Positions 38,152-46,922 of a DNA stretch of 64,000 nt are shown here, piece after piece. The notes under the pieces were generated by a model that worked only from the letters and a program-made list of their open reading frames with translations, did not search any database and was not told where the DNA came from. Origin of the DNA: Amycolatopsis deserti (lineage in GTDB: Bacteria > Actinomycetota > Actinomycetes > Mycobacteriales > Pseudonocardiaceae); contig NZ_BNAU01000007.1 of NCBI RefSeq assembly GCF_014653945.1, positions 434,001-498,000 of the forward strand. The letters are read 5' to 3'. Each line of letters begins with the position of its first letter. The first letter of the stretch is position 1. The position numbers and the translations under genes were made by a program.

Positions 38152-38226
38152 AATGGATCCATTTAGAGGTTACCGCTGGCGTTCATCCGCTGATTTCTCT
38201 ACCGTAGGCGGTCGAATGTATCCATT
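38152..38226. promoter_or_regulatory. Two GntR-type operators between the E1 operon and the VOC gene
   Basis: AATGGATCCATT (38152-38163), a perfect 12-bp palindrome, and AATGTATCCATT (38215-38226), differing at one base, lie 63 bp apart (six helical turns) in the 112-bp divergent promoter region. The GntR gene is the next gene but one. The sites flank both promoters, a layout expected for repression of both directions. Confidence 0.75.
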
Positions 38227-38242
38227 GCAAGCGGGAGATGAC

Positions 38243-38752
38243 ATGACTGCCACGCGGATCCCCGGCGTCCGGCGGGTCGATCACTTCGGTGTCACCGTCC
38301 CCGACCTCGCCCAGGCGCACGCCTTCTTCACCGAGGTCCTCGGGTGCGAGTACCTGTACCGGCTGGGGCCGTACCAGCACGACGACGACTGGATGAGCGT
38401 GCACCTGGGCGTGGACGACCGGGCGGTGATGCGGCGGCTGCACTTCTACCGGCTCGGCGGCCAGGCGATCTTCGAGGTGTTCCAGTACGAGGCACCCGAT
38501 CAGCGGAGCGAGCCGCCCCGCAACAGCGACGTCGGGGGCCACCACGTCGCGATCTACGTCGAGGACCTCGACGCCGCCGTGGCGGCCCTGCACGCCAACG
38601 GGTTGACGGTGATGGGTGAGCCGACCGCGAGCAGGAACGCGAGCGAGGGACAGCGCTGGGTGTACTTCCTCAGCCCGTGGGGGATGCAGTTCGAGCTAGT
38701 CTCCTACCCCGGCGGCAAGGCCTTCGATCACGACCCTGCCGCGTTCGACTGA
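38243..38752 (+). CDS. VOC-family protein
   Basis: The 169-residue vicinal-oxygen-chelate protein has two beta-alpha-beta modules: VRRVDHFGVTVPDLAQAHAF with a His ligand, and GGHHVAIYVEDLDAAVAALH with a second; a Glu ligand is in WGMQFELVSYPGG. All three metal positions are therefore filled, so it is probably an active metalloenzyme (lyase, epimerase or dioxygenase). ATG 38243 has GGGAG seven bases upstream. Divergent from the 2-oxoacid dehydrogenase operon and 15 bp before the GntR gene; it likely makes or recycles an intermediate feeding that complex. Confidence 0.85.
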   Translation: MTATRIPGVRRVDHFGVTVPDLAQAHAFFTEVLGCEYLYRLGPYQHDDDWMSVHLGVDDRAVMRRLHFYRLGGQAIFEVFQYEAPDQRSEPPRNSDVGGHHVAIYVEDLDAAVAALHANGLTVMGEPTASRNASEGQRWVYFLSPWGMQFELVSYPGGKAFDHDPAAFD

Positions 38753-38767
38753 CCGGAAGGAGTGTCC

Positions 38768-39457
38768 GTGACCGCGACAGGTGCCTCGCCGGTTGCGAGT
38801 CAGCGCATCGCCGAGGTCCTGCGCGAGCGCATTCTCGCCGGGCGGCTGCCTCCGGGGACCCGGATCAAGCAGGACGAGCTGGCCGACGAGTTCTCCGCCA
38901 GCCGGATTCCGGTGCGCGAGGCGCTGCGCATCCTGGAGTCGCGTGGCCTGGTCGAGATTCGCGCCAACTCGGGCGCGTGGGTCACCCAGATGGACCTGCA
39001 CAACCTGACGATCACCTACCAGATCCGGGAACGGATCGAGCCCCTGCTCCTGACGGACAGCATGGCCCGGCTCGGTCCGGCCGTGGTCGCGCGGTTGCGC
39101 GAGATCCAGGAGGAGATCGAGGCGAACGACGACCTCGAACGGTTCATGGCGCTCGACCGCGAACTCCACTGGGCGACCTACGCCGGGAACCGCACTCCCT
39201 ACCTGGCGAGCATGGTGGAGCGGCTGTGGGACACGACTCAGCACTACCGGCGCGAGTTCGCGCGCCGGATGGGCGATCGCGGCACCTGGGCGGTCAACAC
39301 CGAGCACCGGCTGCTGATCGAGGCGATCGCGAGCGGCGACACCGCCAGCGCTTCGAACGTGCTCGCGCTGCACATCCAGCGCACGCGGGTGGAGCTGGCG
39401 CGCAGCCCCGAATTCCTCGCGTCGATCGCGCACGAAACCGGCCCGGCGGAGTCCTGA
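38768..39457 (+). CDS. GntR-family regulator with FCD domain
   Basis: The 229-residue regulator has an N-terminal winged helix (LRERILAGRLPPGTRIKQDE; FSASRIPVREALRILESRGL) and a C-terminal all-helical FCD domain with metal-type His residues (DRELHWATYAGNR; NTEHRLLIEAI; LALHIQRTR). GTG 38768 is selected because AAGGAG at 38757-38762 is five bases before it. It follows the VOC gene by 15 bp and probably controls it and the divergent E1 operon through the AATGKATCCATT motifs. FCD ligands are typically small organic acids. Confidence 0.9.
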   Translation: MTATGASPVASQRIAEVLRERILAGRLPPGTRIKQDELADEFSASRIPVREALRILESRGLVEIRANSGAWVTQMDLHNLTITYQIRERIEPLLLTDSMARLGPAVVARLREIQEEIEANDDLERFMALDRELHWATYAGNRTPYLASMVERLWDTTQHYRREFARRMGDRGTWAVNTEHRLLIEAIASGDTASASNVLALHIQRTRVELARSPEFLASIAHETGPAES

Positions 39458-39476
39458 TGCCGGGCCGGTCGTGCGG

Positions 39477-40319
39477 TCAGGCGGTGAAGCGAGCGCTCCA
39501 CCCGGCGTTGACGTCGATCGTCGAGCCGCTGATGTAGCGCGACTGGTCCGAGGACAGGAAGAGAACCGCGTTGGACACCTCTTCGCTGTCCAGGCGGCCG
39601 GCTGGGATGGTGTGCACAGCCCAGTTCACGTACGCGGTGACGTCGTCCTCGGTCGCGTCCGGGTTGTCCGGGAAGAACAGGGGCGGCAGCGTGCCGTTGT
39701 CGATCATCTCCGTGCTGATGTAGCCGGGGCAGACGGCGTTCACGCGCACGAAGTGCGGGCCGAGGTCGGCGGCGGCCGCCTTGACGAGCCCGATGACACC
39801 CCACTTCGACGCGATGTAGGCCGGGTTGTTCGCCGTGCCCACCTTGCCGACGCTGGAGGAGATCCCGACGATGGAGCCACCGCGTTGCTCGATCATCTGC
39901 GGGGAGGCGGCGCGGATGGTGTTGAAGACGCCGGTGAGGTTGACGTCGATGGTGTCCTGCCACTGTTGCGCCGCCATGGCCTGGACCGGGGTGTAGGAGT
40001 CGATACCGGCGTTGGCGACCGCGATGTCGAGACGTCCCCACCGCTCGACGATCTCGCCGACGGCCCGCTGCATCTCCGGCAGCGACCGGACGTCGGCCTC
40101 GATCGCGAGGCATTCGCCGCCCGCGGCGTTGACCAGCTTCTCGGTCTCCGCGATGTCGCCCGGACGGTTGATCGCGTAGGCGGTGTGGTCGAAGGATCCG
40201 GTGAAGTCGCAGAAGGCGACCTTCGCGCCGGCGCGGGCGAAGGCGATCGCGTGTGAGCGGCCCTGTCCCCGGCCACCGCCGGTGACGAACGCGACCTTGC
40301 CGTCGAGGTTGTAGGTCAT
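39477..40319 (-). CDS. SDR-family oxidoreductase, mycofactocin-coupled type
   Basis: This is a 280-residue SDR: TGGGRGQGRSHAIAFARAG cofactor motif, NAGI, catalytic Ser in VGISSSVGKVG and the YIASK Tyr-Lys pair. After the second beta strand it has an insertion (FTGSFDHTAYAINRPGDIAE and the following TEKLV) as found in mycofactocin-dependent SDRs with non-exchangeable NAD (carveol dehydrogenase type), and the GRGQGR turn is also characteristic of them. No mycofactocin biosynthesis gene is in this window. ATG 40319 overlaps the stop of the TIM-barrel gene (ATGA). Last gene of the long minus-strand operon. Confidence 0.85.
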   Translation of the reverse strand: MTYNLDGKVAFVTGGGRGQGRSHAIAFARAGAKVAFCDFTGSFDHTAYAINRPGDIAETEKLVNAAGGECLAIEADVRSLPEMQRAVGEIVERWGRLDIAVANAGIDSYTPVQAMAAQQWQDTIDVNLTGVFNTIRAASPQMIEQRGGSIVGISSSVGKVGTANNPAYIASKWGVIGLVKAAAADLGPHFVRVNAVCPGYISTEMIDNGTLPPLFFPDNPDATEDDVTAYVNWAVHTIPAGRLDSEEVSNAVLFLSSDQSRYISGSTIDVNAGWSARFTA

Positions 40320-41233
40320 CGGTTCTCCTCGGTGTCTGCCCGTGCGGCGGCGATCCCGGCCCGCACGATCGGGCGGGCCGTGCTGATGGCGCGCGTGAGC
40401 GCTTCGTCGATCGGGAGGGCGCGGTGCTCGCGCGAGATGATCTCCACCCCCCAGCCGCCGGTCCAGCCGGCGCGGGTGAGCGTCTCGACCAGCCCGACGA
40501 GGTCGAAAACCCCTTCGCCGCACAGCCGGCGGTGGTGGATGGTGTCCTCGAACAGGCTCCCCCGCACCGTGGCGTCGGCGTCGTCCAGCTCGGCGCCGAA
40601 CAGGATGTCGGGCGTCAGCGCGGCTTCGAGCTCGGCGAGCGTGGTGCCGGCCCGGAACACGTGCCAGCTGTCCACGATCACGCCGCAGCCCGGATGCCCG
40701 ACCGCGTGCGCCAGCTCGGCCGCGGCGGGAACGCTGCCGATCAGCGAGAACGGCATGCCTTCGATGGCGATGCGGGTGCCGCGATCGACCGCCTGCGCGG
40801 ACAGCTCGCGCAACGGCCGCACGAACGGCGTCAGGTCCTCGGCCGGATCGCCGTACGTGGTGGCGACCTTGATGTGGTTGGCGCCGAGCTCTTCGGCGGC
40901 GTCGAGGAGCAGCTGCCGGGTCTCGTCGGAGCGTGCCCGGCGGGCATCCGTGGTCCACCAGTCGGTCAGCAGCTCGACTTCGGTCTGCGCGATGCCCGCG
41001 TCGGCGATCAGCTCGCGCAGCGCGGGGAACCCGATGGTGTCCCGCACTTCGCGCAGGTCGTCCTGGGCGATGCCGATGCCGTCCCAGCCGGCCGCGGCGA
41101 CCGCCCGGACCCGCTCTTCGATCGGCAGCGGGCTGCGCTCGTCGGCGTCCATGGGCGCGACGTTCCCCGCGCTCGTCCAGCAGGTGGCGATCATCGCCGG
41201 CGGTGGACCCGATGTGTGTTCGGTCGTGGTCAC
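40316..41233 (-). CDS. TIM-barrel sugar isomerase/epimerase-like protein
   Basis: The 305-residue protein of the xylose-isomerase-like (AP_endonuc_2) fold has metal-ligand candidates Glu in VELLTDWW, Glu in AIEGMPFSL, Asp-His in VIVDSWHVFRAG and Glu in GWGVEIISREHR. Such proteins epimerise or isomerise sugars, keto-sugars or inositol derivatives. The GTG at 41233 overlaps the aldehyde dehydrogenase stop. It lies in an operon of oxidoreductases, so epimerisation of an oxidised sugar intermediate is plausible. Confidence 0.85.
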   Translation of the reverse strand: MTTTEHTSGPPPAMIATCWTSAGNVAPMDADERSPLPIEERVRAVAAAGWDGIGIAQDDLREVRDTIGFPALRELIADAGIAQTEVELLTDWWTTDARRARSDETRQLLLDAAEELGANHIKVATTYGDPAEDLTPFVRPLRELSAQAVDRGTRIAIEGMPFSLIGSVPAAAELAHAVGHPGCGVIVDSWHVFRAGTTLAELEAALTPDILFGAELDDADATVRGSLFEDTIHHRRLCGEGVFDLVGLVETLTRAGWTGGWGVEIISREHRALPIDEALTRAISTARPIVRAGIAAARADTEENR

Positions 41234-42690
41234 CAGTCCACCGCCACGTACTTGCTTTCGGTGAACTCGAGCATGCCCTCGTGCCCGCCCTCGCGCCCGA
41301 GGCCGGACTGCTTGGTGCCACCGAAGGGAGCCGCGGGGTCGGAGACCACCGGACGGTTGAGCCCGACCATGCCGGAGTCGAGGCGCTCGGCGACCCGCAT
41401 CCCGGTACGCAGGTCGCCGGTGTACACATAGGACACGAGACCGAACTCCGTGCGGTTGGCGAGGGCCACGGCCTCGTCGAGGTCGTCGTAGGTGACCACG
41501 GGTGCGACCGGACCGAAGATCTCCTGGGACAGGATGTGGGCGTCCTGCGGCACTCCGCCGAGCACGGTCGGCGCGTAGTAGTAGCCGATCCGGTCCGGTG
41601 CGAACCCGCCGGCCGCCGGGACCGCTCCGGCGTCGAGCGCCGACTGGACCAGCTCGGCGACCTTGTCCCGGGTTTTCGCGTTGACCAGCGGACCGATCTT
41701 GGTGCTCTCGACGAGCCCGGGGCCGACCTCGAGCGGCTCGACCGCGGCCGCGAACCTCCTGGTGAACTCCTCGGCGATGGCGGAGTGGACGATGAACCGG
41801 TTCGCGGCGGTGCAGGCCGAGCCACCGTTGCGCAGCTTGGCGACCAGCGCGCCGGCGACGGCTTCGTCGAGGTCGGCGTCGGGCAGCACCAGGAACGGCG
41901 CGTTGCCGCCGAGCTCCATGGACGCGGACACCACCGTCCGCGACGCGTGGCCGAGCAGGACGCGGCCCACCTCGGTGGAGCCGGTGAAGGAGACCTTGCG
42001 GACCAGGTCGTGATCGAGCAGCGTCGAGCTCAGGTCGTCGGAGCGCGTCGAGGGCACGATGTTGACGACACCGTCGGGGACGCCGGCCTCCGCGAGGATG
42101 GCGACGATCGCGAGCGCGGTCAGCGGCGTCTCGGACGCGGGCTTCAGGATGACCGAGCAGCCCGCGGCCAGGGCCGGGCCGATCTTGCGGGTCGCCATGG
42201 CCGCCGGGAAGTTCCACGGCGTGATCAGCAGCGACACCCCGATCGGCTGGCGCAGCACGACGATCTTGTTGGTGCCGGCCGGGGCGTGCTCGATCGCGCC
42301 GGAGAGGCGGACGGCCTCCTCGGAGTACCAGCGGAAGAACTCGGCCGCGTAGGCGACCTCGGCCCGGGCGTCGGGGAGCGACTTGCCGTTCTCCAGCACG
42401 ATCAGGCGGGCCAGCGCCTCGGCGCGGGCGGTCATCAGGTCGAAGGCCCGCCGGAGCACGTCGCTGCGGAACCGCGGGCTGCTCGCCGTCCAGCCGCCCA
42501 TCGCCTCCTGCGCGACGTCCACCGCGGCGACGGCGTCGGCGACGGTGCCGTTCGCCACCTCGGCGATGACGTTCTCCGTCGCGGGATCCCTCACTTCGAT
42601 GACACCGTCGCCATCGGCCGGCTTGCCACCGATGACGGGTCCCAGCGGGACTGGTCCGAGCGCTTTGATGATGTCGTCGAGATCGTTCAC
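41230..42690 (-). CDS. Aldehyde dehydrogenase family protein
   Basis: This is a 486-residue NAD(P)-dependent aldehyde dehydrogenase of succinate-semialdehyde/glycolaldehyde-type layout: TPWNFPAAMATRKIGPALAA, the KPASETP cofactor loop, SFTGSTEVGR, catalytic Glu in SMELGGNAPF and catalytic Cys in NGGSACTAANRF. The C-terminal PFGGTKQSGLGREGGHEGML is standard. GTG 42690. Located between the M24 and TIM-barrel genes; it likely oxidises a short hydroxyaldehyde to the acid in the pathway encoded here. Confidence 0.93.
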   Translation of the reverse strand: MNDLDDIIKALGPVPLGPVIGGKPADGDGVIEVRDPATENVIAEVANGTVADAVAAVDVAQEAMGGWTASSPRFRSDVLRRAFDLMTARAEALARLIVLENGKSLPDARAEVAYAAEFFRWYSEEAVRLSGAIEHAPAGTNKIVVLRQPIGVSLLITPWNFPAAMATRKIGPALAAGCSVILKPASETPLTALAIVAILAEAGVPDGVVNIVPSTRSDDLSSTLLDHDLVRKVSFTGSTEVGRVLLGHASRTVVSASMELGGNAPFLVLPDADLDEAVAGALVAKLRNGGSACTAANRFIVHSAIAEEFTRRFAAAVEPLEVGPGLVESTKIGPLVNAKTRDKVAELVQSALDAGAVPAAGGFAPDRIGYYYAPTVLGGVPQDAHILSQEIFGPVAPVVTYDDLDEAVALANRTEFGLVSYVYTGDLRTGMRVAERLDSGMVGLNRPVVSDPAAPFGGTKQSGLGREGGHEGMLEFTESKYVAVDW

Positions 42691-42709
42691 GGGTAGTCCT
42701 CTTCTGTGG

Positions 42710-43960
42710 TCAGTACGGGTTGGTGACGACGAGATCCTGCGCGGGGAACAGGGTCAGGACACGTGGACCGTCTTCGGTAACGACGATCTCCTCCTCGATC
42801 CGGGCGGCGGAGAAGCCGTCGGCCGCCGGGCAGTAGGTCTCGAGCGCGAAGACCATGCCCACCTGGAGTTCCACCGGCTCCTTCATCGAGTTGAGGCGCG
42901 AGATGATGGGCCGCTCGTGGAGCCCGAGGCCGAGGCCGTGGGCGAACTGCAGGCCGAACGCCTCCATCTCGCTGCCGAAGCCGAAGTCCTCGGCGGCGGG
43001 CAGCAGGGCGGCGACCTCGTCGGTGCCGACGCCGGCCTTGATGCCCTCGATGCCCCGGTCCATCCACTCCCGGGCCTTCTTGTACGCGTCGCGCTGGGCC
43101 GGGGTGGAGCTGCCGACCGCGAAGGTGCGGTAGTAGCAGGTCCGGTAGCCGTTGTAGGAGTGGATGATGTCGAAGAACGCCTGGTCGCCGGGCCGGATGA
43201 GCCGGTCGGTGAAGTTGTGCGGGTGTGGGTTGCACCGTTCCCCGGAGATCGCGTTGACGGCCTCGACCTGGTCGGAACCCATCTCGTAGAGCCGCTTGTT
43301 CGCGTGGGCGACGATCTGGTTCTCCCGCACGCCGGGCTTGAGCATCTCGACGATGTCCTGGTAGACCCCGTCGACCATCGCGGCCGCCTGGTTGAGGAGC
43401 ATGATCTCGTCGGCCGACTTGATGCAGCGGGCGTCCAGCATCAGCTGCTGGGCGTCGACCACGCGCAGGCCCTGCCGCTCCATCTCGAACAGCAACGGCG
43501 GCTCGACGATGTCCACACCCACCGGCATGTCGGCGACCCCGGCCTCGGTCAGCATCGACTTGATCTCGGCGACCGCCTCGGCCATCAGGCCGACCGAGGG
43601 TGCGACGGCGCCGCGGAAGCCGAGGAACCCGGCGCGGTAGTTCTCCTCGGGGACCCACCGGGAGTACTTCTTGTGGTGCTTGACCGCCGACCCGAAGTCC
43701 CAGAGCACCGGGTCCTCGTCGCGGGCCAGCAAGGCGTAGCGGATCATCTTGTCGCCCAGCGCGCCGCCGATCCAGGTCTGCGTGGTGTACCGGATGTTGT
43801 AGAAGTCGAAGAGCAGGAACGCGCCGCACTCGCTGCTCTCCAGCGCGGCTTTCGCGCGGTCCAGGCGGTAGCGGCGGAGGCGGTCGAAGTCGACGCGCTC
43901 CTCGTAGTCGACGCCCATGTGCCCGGGGGCGGGCAGGGGCTGGGGTGCTCGCGTGGTCAC
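42710..43960 (-). CDS. M24-fold (aminopeptidase P/creatinase-like) protein with altered metal site
   Basis: The 416-residue pita-bread-fold protein has an N-terminal creatinase-like domain (RYRLDRAKAALESSECGAFL) and a C-terminal M24 domain. Metal-ligand positions can be followed: Asp in PGDQAFFDIIHSYNGY is present; the second Asp, 11 residues later, is Cys (GYRTCYYRTF); His in FAHGLGLGLHERP, Glu in FALETYCPAA and Glu in ARIEEEIVV are present. A peptidase normally needs both Asp residues, so this is more likely a lyase or hydrolase on a small molecule, as in creatinase or DddP. GTG 43960. It sits in a sugar-type catabolic operon. Confidence 0.85.
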   Translation of the reverse strand: MTTRAPQPLPAPGHMGVDYEERVDFDRLRRYRLDRAKAALESSECGAFLLFDFYNIRYTTQTWIGGALGDKMIRYALLARDEDPVLWDFGSAVKHHKKYSRWVPEENYRAGFLGFRGAVAPSVGLMAEAVAEIKSMLTEAGVADMPVGVDIVEPPLLFEMERQGLRVVDAQQLMLDARCIKSADEIMLLNQAAAMVDGVYQDIVEMLKPGVRENQIVAHANKRLYEMGSDQVEAVNAISGERCNPHPHNFTDRLIRPGDQAFFDIIHSYNGYRTCYYRTFAVGSSTPAQRDAYKKAREWMDRGIEGIKAGVGTDEVAALLPAAEDFGFGSEMEAFGLQFAHGLGLGLHERPIISRLNSMKEPVELQVGMVFALETYCPAADGFSAARIEEEIVVTEDGPRVLTLFPAQDLVVTNPY

Positions 43961-43970
43961 TGGAGATCCT

Positions 43971-44942
43971 TCAGACGGCGGGGTTGTGGATGTGGACCTT
44001 GACGTTGGTGCGGTCCTTGGCGGCCTCGAGCGCGGCCAGGGAGTCGGTGAGCGCGAACCGCTTCGACACCAGCGCGGAGATGTCCACGGGAAGGCGTTCG
44101 ACGAAGCGGATGGTGGCGTCCCAGGAGGTGCCGAAGGAGCCCACGCAGCCGCGGATGCGCAGTTCCCTGCCCATGATCAGCCCGAGTTCGGCCTGGGCGA
44201 TCCCGCCCACGTTGATGCCGACGTAGTTGAGCTGTGCGTGGTAGGCGGCCATGGTCAGCGCGCTCGCCTGCGCCGCCGTGTTGCCGGAACACTCCACGAC
44301 ACCGGTGGCGCCCCGGCCGCCGGTCAGCTCGAGCACCTGCTCGGTGGGATCGCCGGCCAGCGGGTCGACGAGGTGCTCGGCGCCGAGCTTTACCGCCAGC
44401 TCGCGGCGGCCGGCGTCGGGTTCGACGACGATGGTCCTGGCGCCCTTCGCGGCCGCCGACGCCGTGGCCAGCAGGCCGATCGGGCCGGCGCCCAGGACCG
44501 CCACGACGTCACCGCCGTCGAACTCGCGGGTCGCGCCGTAGGCGACGATGAACGGTTCGATCAGCGCGGCGACCGTGTCGTCGATCGTGTCCGGGATGCG
44601 GTGCAGCCAGGCGGCCGGCGCGGTGAAGTACTCCGCGAGCGCGCCGTCGTGGGTGAACCCGAAGTGCTCGTCGGCCGCCACCGAGCACTCGCCGACGACG
44701 CGGTCACCGACGGCGAAGGTCGTCACCGCCGAGCCGATCTCGACCACGCGCCCGTGCCACTCGTGGCCCGGAACGAGCGGGAACTCCAGCGGCAGCACGT
44801 AGTTGCCCGCGAGCAGGTCGAAGTCGGAGTGGCAGATGCCGACGGTGACCATCCGCACCAGCACCTCCGACGGGCCCGGCGCGGGTCGTTCGCGTTCGAG
44901 GACCTCGGCGACGCCGGGGGCGGTGTAGACGAGCGCCTTCAT
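43971..44942 (-). CDS. Zinc-type alcohol dehydrogenase (MDR), short form without structural zinc
   Basis: The 323-residue medium-chain dehydrogenase has catalytic zinc ligands Cys37 (GICHSD) and His60-Glu61 (VPGHEWHG), and the NAD motif VLGAGPIGLLATASA. The four-Cys structural-zinc loop is absent (GECSVAADEHFGFTHDG instead). The family includes polyol and threonine dehydrogenases. ATG 44942 overlaps the stop of the upstream hydroxyacid dehydrogenase gene. Probably oxidises a hydroxyl of the sugar-derived substrate. Confidence 0.9.
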   Translation of the reverse strand: MKALVYTAPGVAEVLERERPAPGPSEVLVRMVTVGICHSDFDLLAGNYVLPLEFPLVPGHEWHGRVVEIGSAVTTFAVGDRVVGECSVAADEHFGFTHDGALAEYFTAPAAWLHRIPDTIDDTVAALIEPFIVAYGATREFDGGDVVAVLGAGPIGLLATASAAAKGARTIVVEPDAGRRELAVKLGAEHLVDPLAGDPTEQVLELTGGRGATGVVECSGNTAAQASALTMAAYHAQLNYVGINVGGIAQAELGLIMGRELRIRGCVGSFGTSWDATIRFVERLPVDISALVSKRFALTDSLAALEAAKDRTNVKVHIHNPAV

Positions 44943-45817
44943 GGCTTCTCCCTGCGGAGGTATTCCGCCAGGCCCGACTCGTCCAGGTCCGCATAGCCGG
45001 CGTCGACGGCCTCCTGCAGCAGCCGCCGGTTCGTTTCGGCCTGCGGCATCGGCGCACCGGCACGATCCGCGACCTCGAGCGCGAGCCGGAGATCCTTCTC
45101 GGCCAGGGCCAGCCGGAAGGCCACCGGCGTCTCGTCGGGACGTTCGTACGCGGCTTGCCGGTACTGGACGAACGGGGCCGCGACGGCGCTGTTGAGGAAG
45201 ACCCGATACGCCTGCTCCCGCGGGATGCCGGACTTCTCGGCGAGCACGAGCGCCTCGGAGACGGCACCGTTGAGACTGTGCACGATGGAGTTGACCGCGA
45301 GCTTCATGACGGCGCCGCGGCTGCTCTGTCCCATGTAGACGATGAGGCTGCCCAGGCCGGCCAGGATCGGTCGCGCCCGGTCGACGATGTCCTCATCACC
45401 GGCGGCCATGATCGTGAGCGAGGCCGCGGTCGCGGCGGCGGTGCTGCCGGAGACGGGAGCATCCACGAAGTGGGCGCCGGCTTCGGCCACCTCGTCCCGC
45501 AACGCGAGCACCGTCCGGGGTGAGACCGTGCTCATGTCGATCGCGATCGCGTCGGCCCGGATGCCCGCGAGGATGCCGTCCGGGCCGCGGTGGGCGTCGA
45601 GGAGGGCGGCGTCGTCGGCGAGCATGGTGATGACGAAGTCCGCGCCGGCGGCAGCGGCACGGGGGGTTTCCGCGGCGATCGCGTTGTTCTCGCGGGCGAA
45701 GTCGGCGGCCTTGGACGCGGTCCGGTTCCACACGCGCAGCTGGTGCCCGGCCTTCGCCAGGTTGGCCGCCATCGGCAGCCCCATCCGGCCGAGGCCGAGG
45801 AACGCGACGGTGCTCAT
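44939..45817 (-). CDS. NAD(P)-dependent beta-hydroxyacid dehydrogenase
   Basis: This is a 292-residue 3-hydroxyisobutyrate/tartronate-semialdehyde reductase family enzyme. It has the N-terminal Rossmann motif VAFLGLGRMGLPMAANLAKA, the substrate loop DAPVSGSTAAATAASLTIMA, catalytic Lys in GAVMKLAVNSIVHS and the helical C-terminal domain. It would interconvert a beta-hydroxyacid and a semialdehyde. ATG 45817 overlaps the preceding dehydrogenase gene (ATGA). Confidence 0.92.
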   Translation of the reverse strand: MSTVAFLGLGRMGLPMAANLAKAGHQLRVWNRTASKAADFARENNAIAAETPRAAAAGADFVITMLADDAALLDAHRGPDGILAGIRADAIAIDMSTVSPRTVLALRDEVAEAGAHFVDAPVSGSTAAATAASLTIMAAGDEDIVDRARPILAGLGSLIVYMGQSSRGAVMKLAVNSIVHSLNGAVSEALVLAEKSGIPREQAYRVFLNSAVAAPFVQYRQAAYERPDETPVAFRLALAEKDLRLALEVADRAGAPMPQAETNRRLLQEAVDAGYADLDESGLAEYLRREKP

Positions 45818-46911
45818 GCTCCGGCCACCATTCGGGTCTCGCGAGTCGTGGCCGCGTGCGGGTCGATGAGGGTCTTGATCCGGGTGCTGCGGCGCTCCAC
45901 CAGCGGCTGCAAACCCTCCGGGACGAGCTCGTCGAGTGACAGCGCGATCGGTGCGATGTCGGTCCACGGGTCGAGCCGGGACGCGAGCAGCTCCAGCGCG
46001 GTCGGCATGTCGGTGGCGAAGACGTGCGCGTTGGTGCCGATGACCTCGTGCTCGATCAGGCTCAGGGTCCGCACGTCCCACTCGACCGGCCTGCCCTGCA
46101 GGCCCACCATGACCAGACGACCGCCGCGGGGCAGGATCGACAACGCGGTCCGCAGCCCGGCCGGGGTCCCGGACACCTCGTAGACCACCGTCGGGTCGAG
46201 GCCGGCGTCGCTGACGGCGGCGCGCGCCTCGTCCGGGTCACCGGTGCGCAGTACGTGCGGCGCCCCCAGGGCATCGGCGATCTTCAGCCGCTGCTCGTCG
46301 ATGTCGATCACCATGAGGTTGCCGGTGACCGAGTTCGCCGCGAAGGTCAGGAAGGCGCCGATGCCGCCGGCTCCGACGATCACCGCGTCGTCCGCGCCGG
46401 TCAGACGCCCGCGGCGCATCGCGTGCACGGCGATCGACATGGGCTGGGCCAGGGCGGCCGCGTCCGGGGTGAGGCCGTAGGGAGCGACCTGGAGGCAGTT
46501 CGCCGCCGGGGTGGACACGTACTCGGCCAGCGCGCCGTCGCGCTGCAGCCCGACCGTGGAGTACCGCTCGCAGAGGTTGGTGCGGGCGCGCCGGCACTGG
46601 ACGCACTCACCACAGGCGATGCCGGCGCCGGACACGACGAGGTCGCCGACCGCGAAGCCGGAGACGTCCGAGCCCACTTCACGGACGACACCGGAGAACT
46701 CGTGCCCCGGGATCATCGGGCCGACGTGGCGGGAGACCGGGTGCTGCTGGTGGATGGGGAACATGTGCGGCCCGCTGTGGTACTCGTGGGCGTCGGTTCC
46801 GCAGATGCCGACCGCGCTCACCTCCAGCACCAGGTCCCCGGGTCCGCAGGTCGGTTCGGGGACGTCCTCGATGCGGATGTCGTCCCGGTCGTGGAAGACG
46901 GCGGCTCTCAT
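45814..46911 (-). CDS. Zinc-dependent alcohol dehydrogenase (MDR, sorbitol/butanediol type)
   Basis: This is a 365-residue MDR enzyme with catalytic Cys37 (VGICGTDAHEY) and GHE (IPGHEFSGVV), a full structural-zinc loop (CGECVQCRRARTNLC) and NAD motif IVGAGGIGAFLTFAAN. The HPVSRHVGPMIPGHEF insertion before GHE is like butanediol/sorbitol dehydrogenases. ATG 46911 is preceded by GGAG within a LacI-type operator (46923-46936), so expression should be controlled directly. It is the first of seven tightly packed genes ending at 39477. Confidence 0.92.
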   Translation of the reverse strand: MRAAVFHDRDDIRIEDVPEPTCGPGDLVLEVSAVGICGTDAHEYHSGPHMFPIHQQHPVSRHVGPMIPGHEFSGVVREVGSDVSGFAVGDLVVSGAGIACGECVQCRRARTNLCERYSTVGLQRDGALAEYVSTPAANCLQVAPYGLTPDAAALAQPMSIAVHAMRRGRLTGADDAVIVGAGGIGAFLTFAANSVTGNLMVIDIDEQRLKIADALGAPHVLRTGDPDEARAAVSDAGLDPTVVYEVSGTPAGLRTALSILPRGGRLVMVGLQGRPVEWDVRTLSLIEHEVIGTNAHVFATDMPTALELLASRLDPWTDIAPIALSLDELVPEGLQPLVERRSTRIKTLIDPHAATTRETRMVAGA

Positions 46912-46922
46912 GTGGATACTCC

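Noticed and set aside
42710..43960. DMSP lyase DddP as identity of the M24-fold gene.
   Set aside because: The metal site differs (Cys for Asp) and the segments I can compare do not match DddP closely; the neighbourhood has no DMSP genes.
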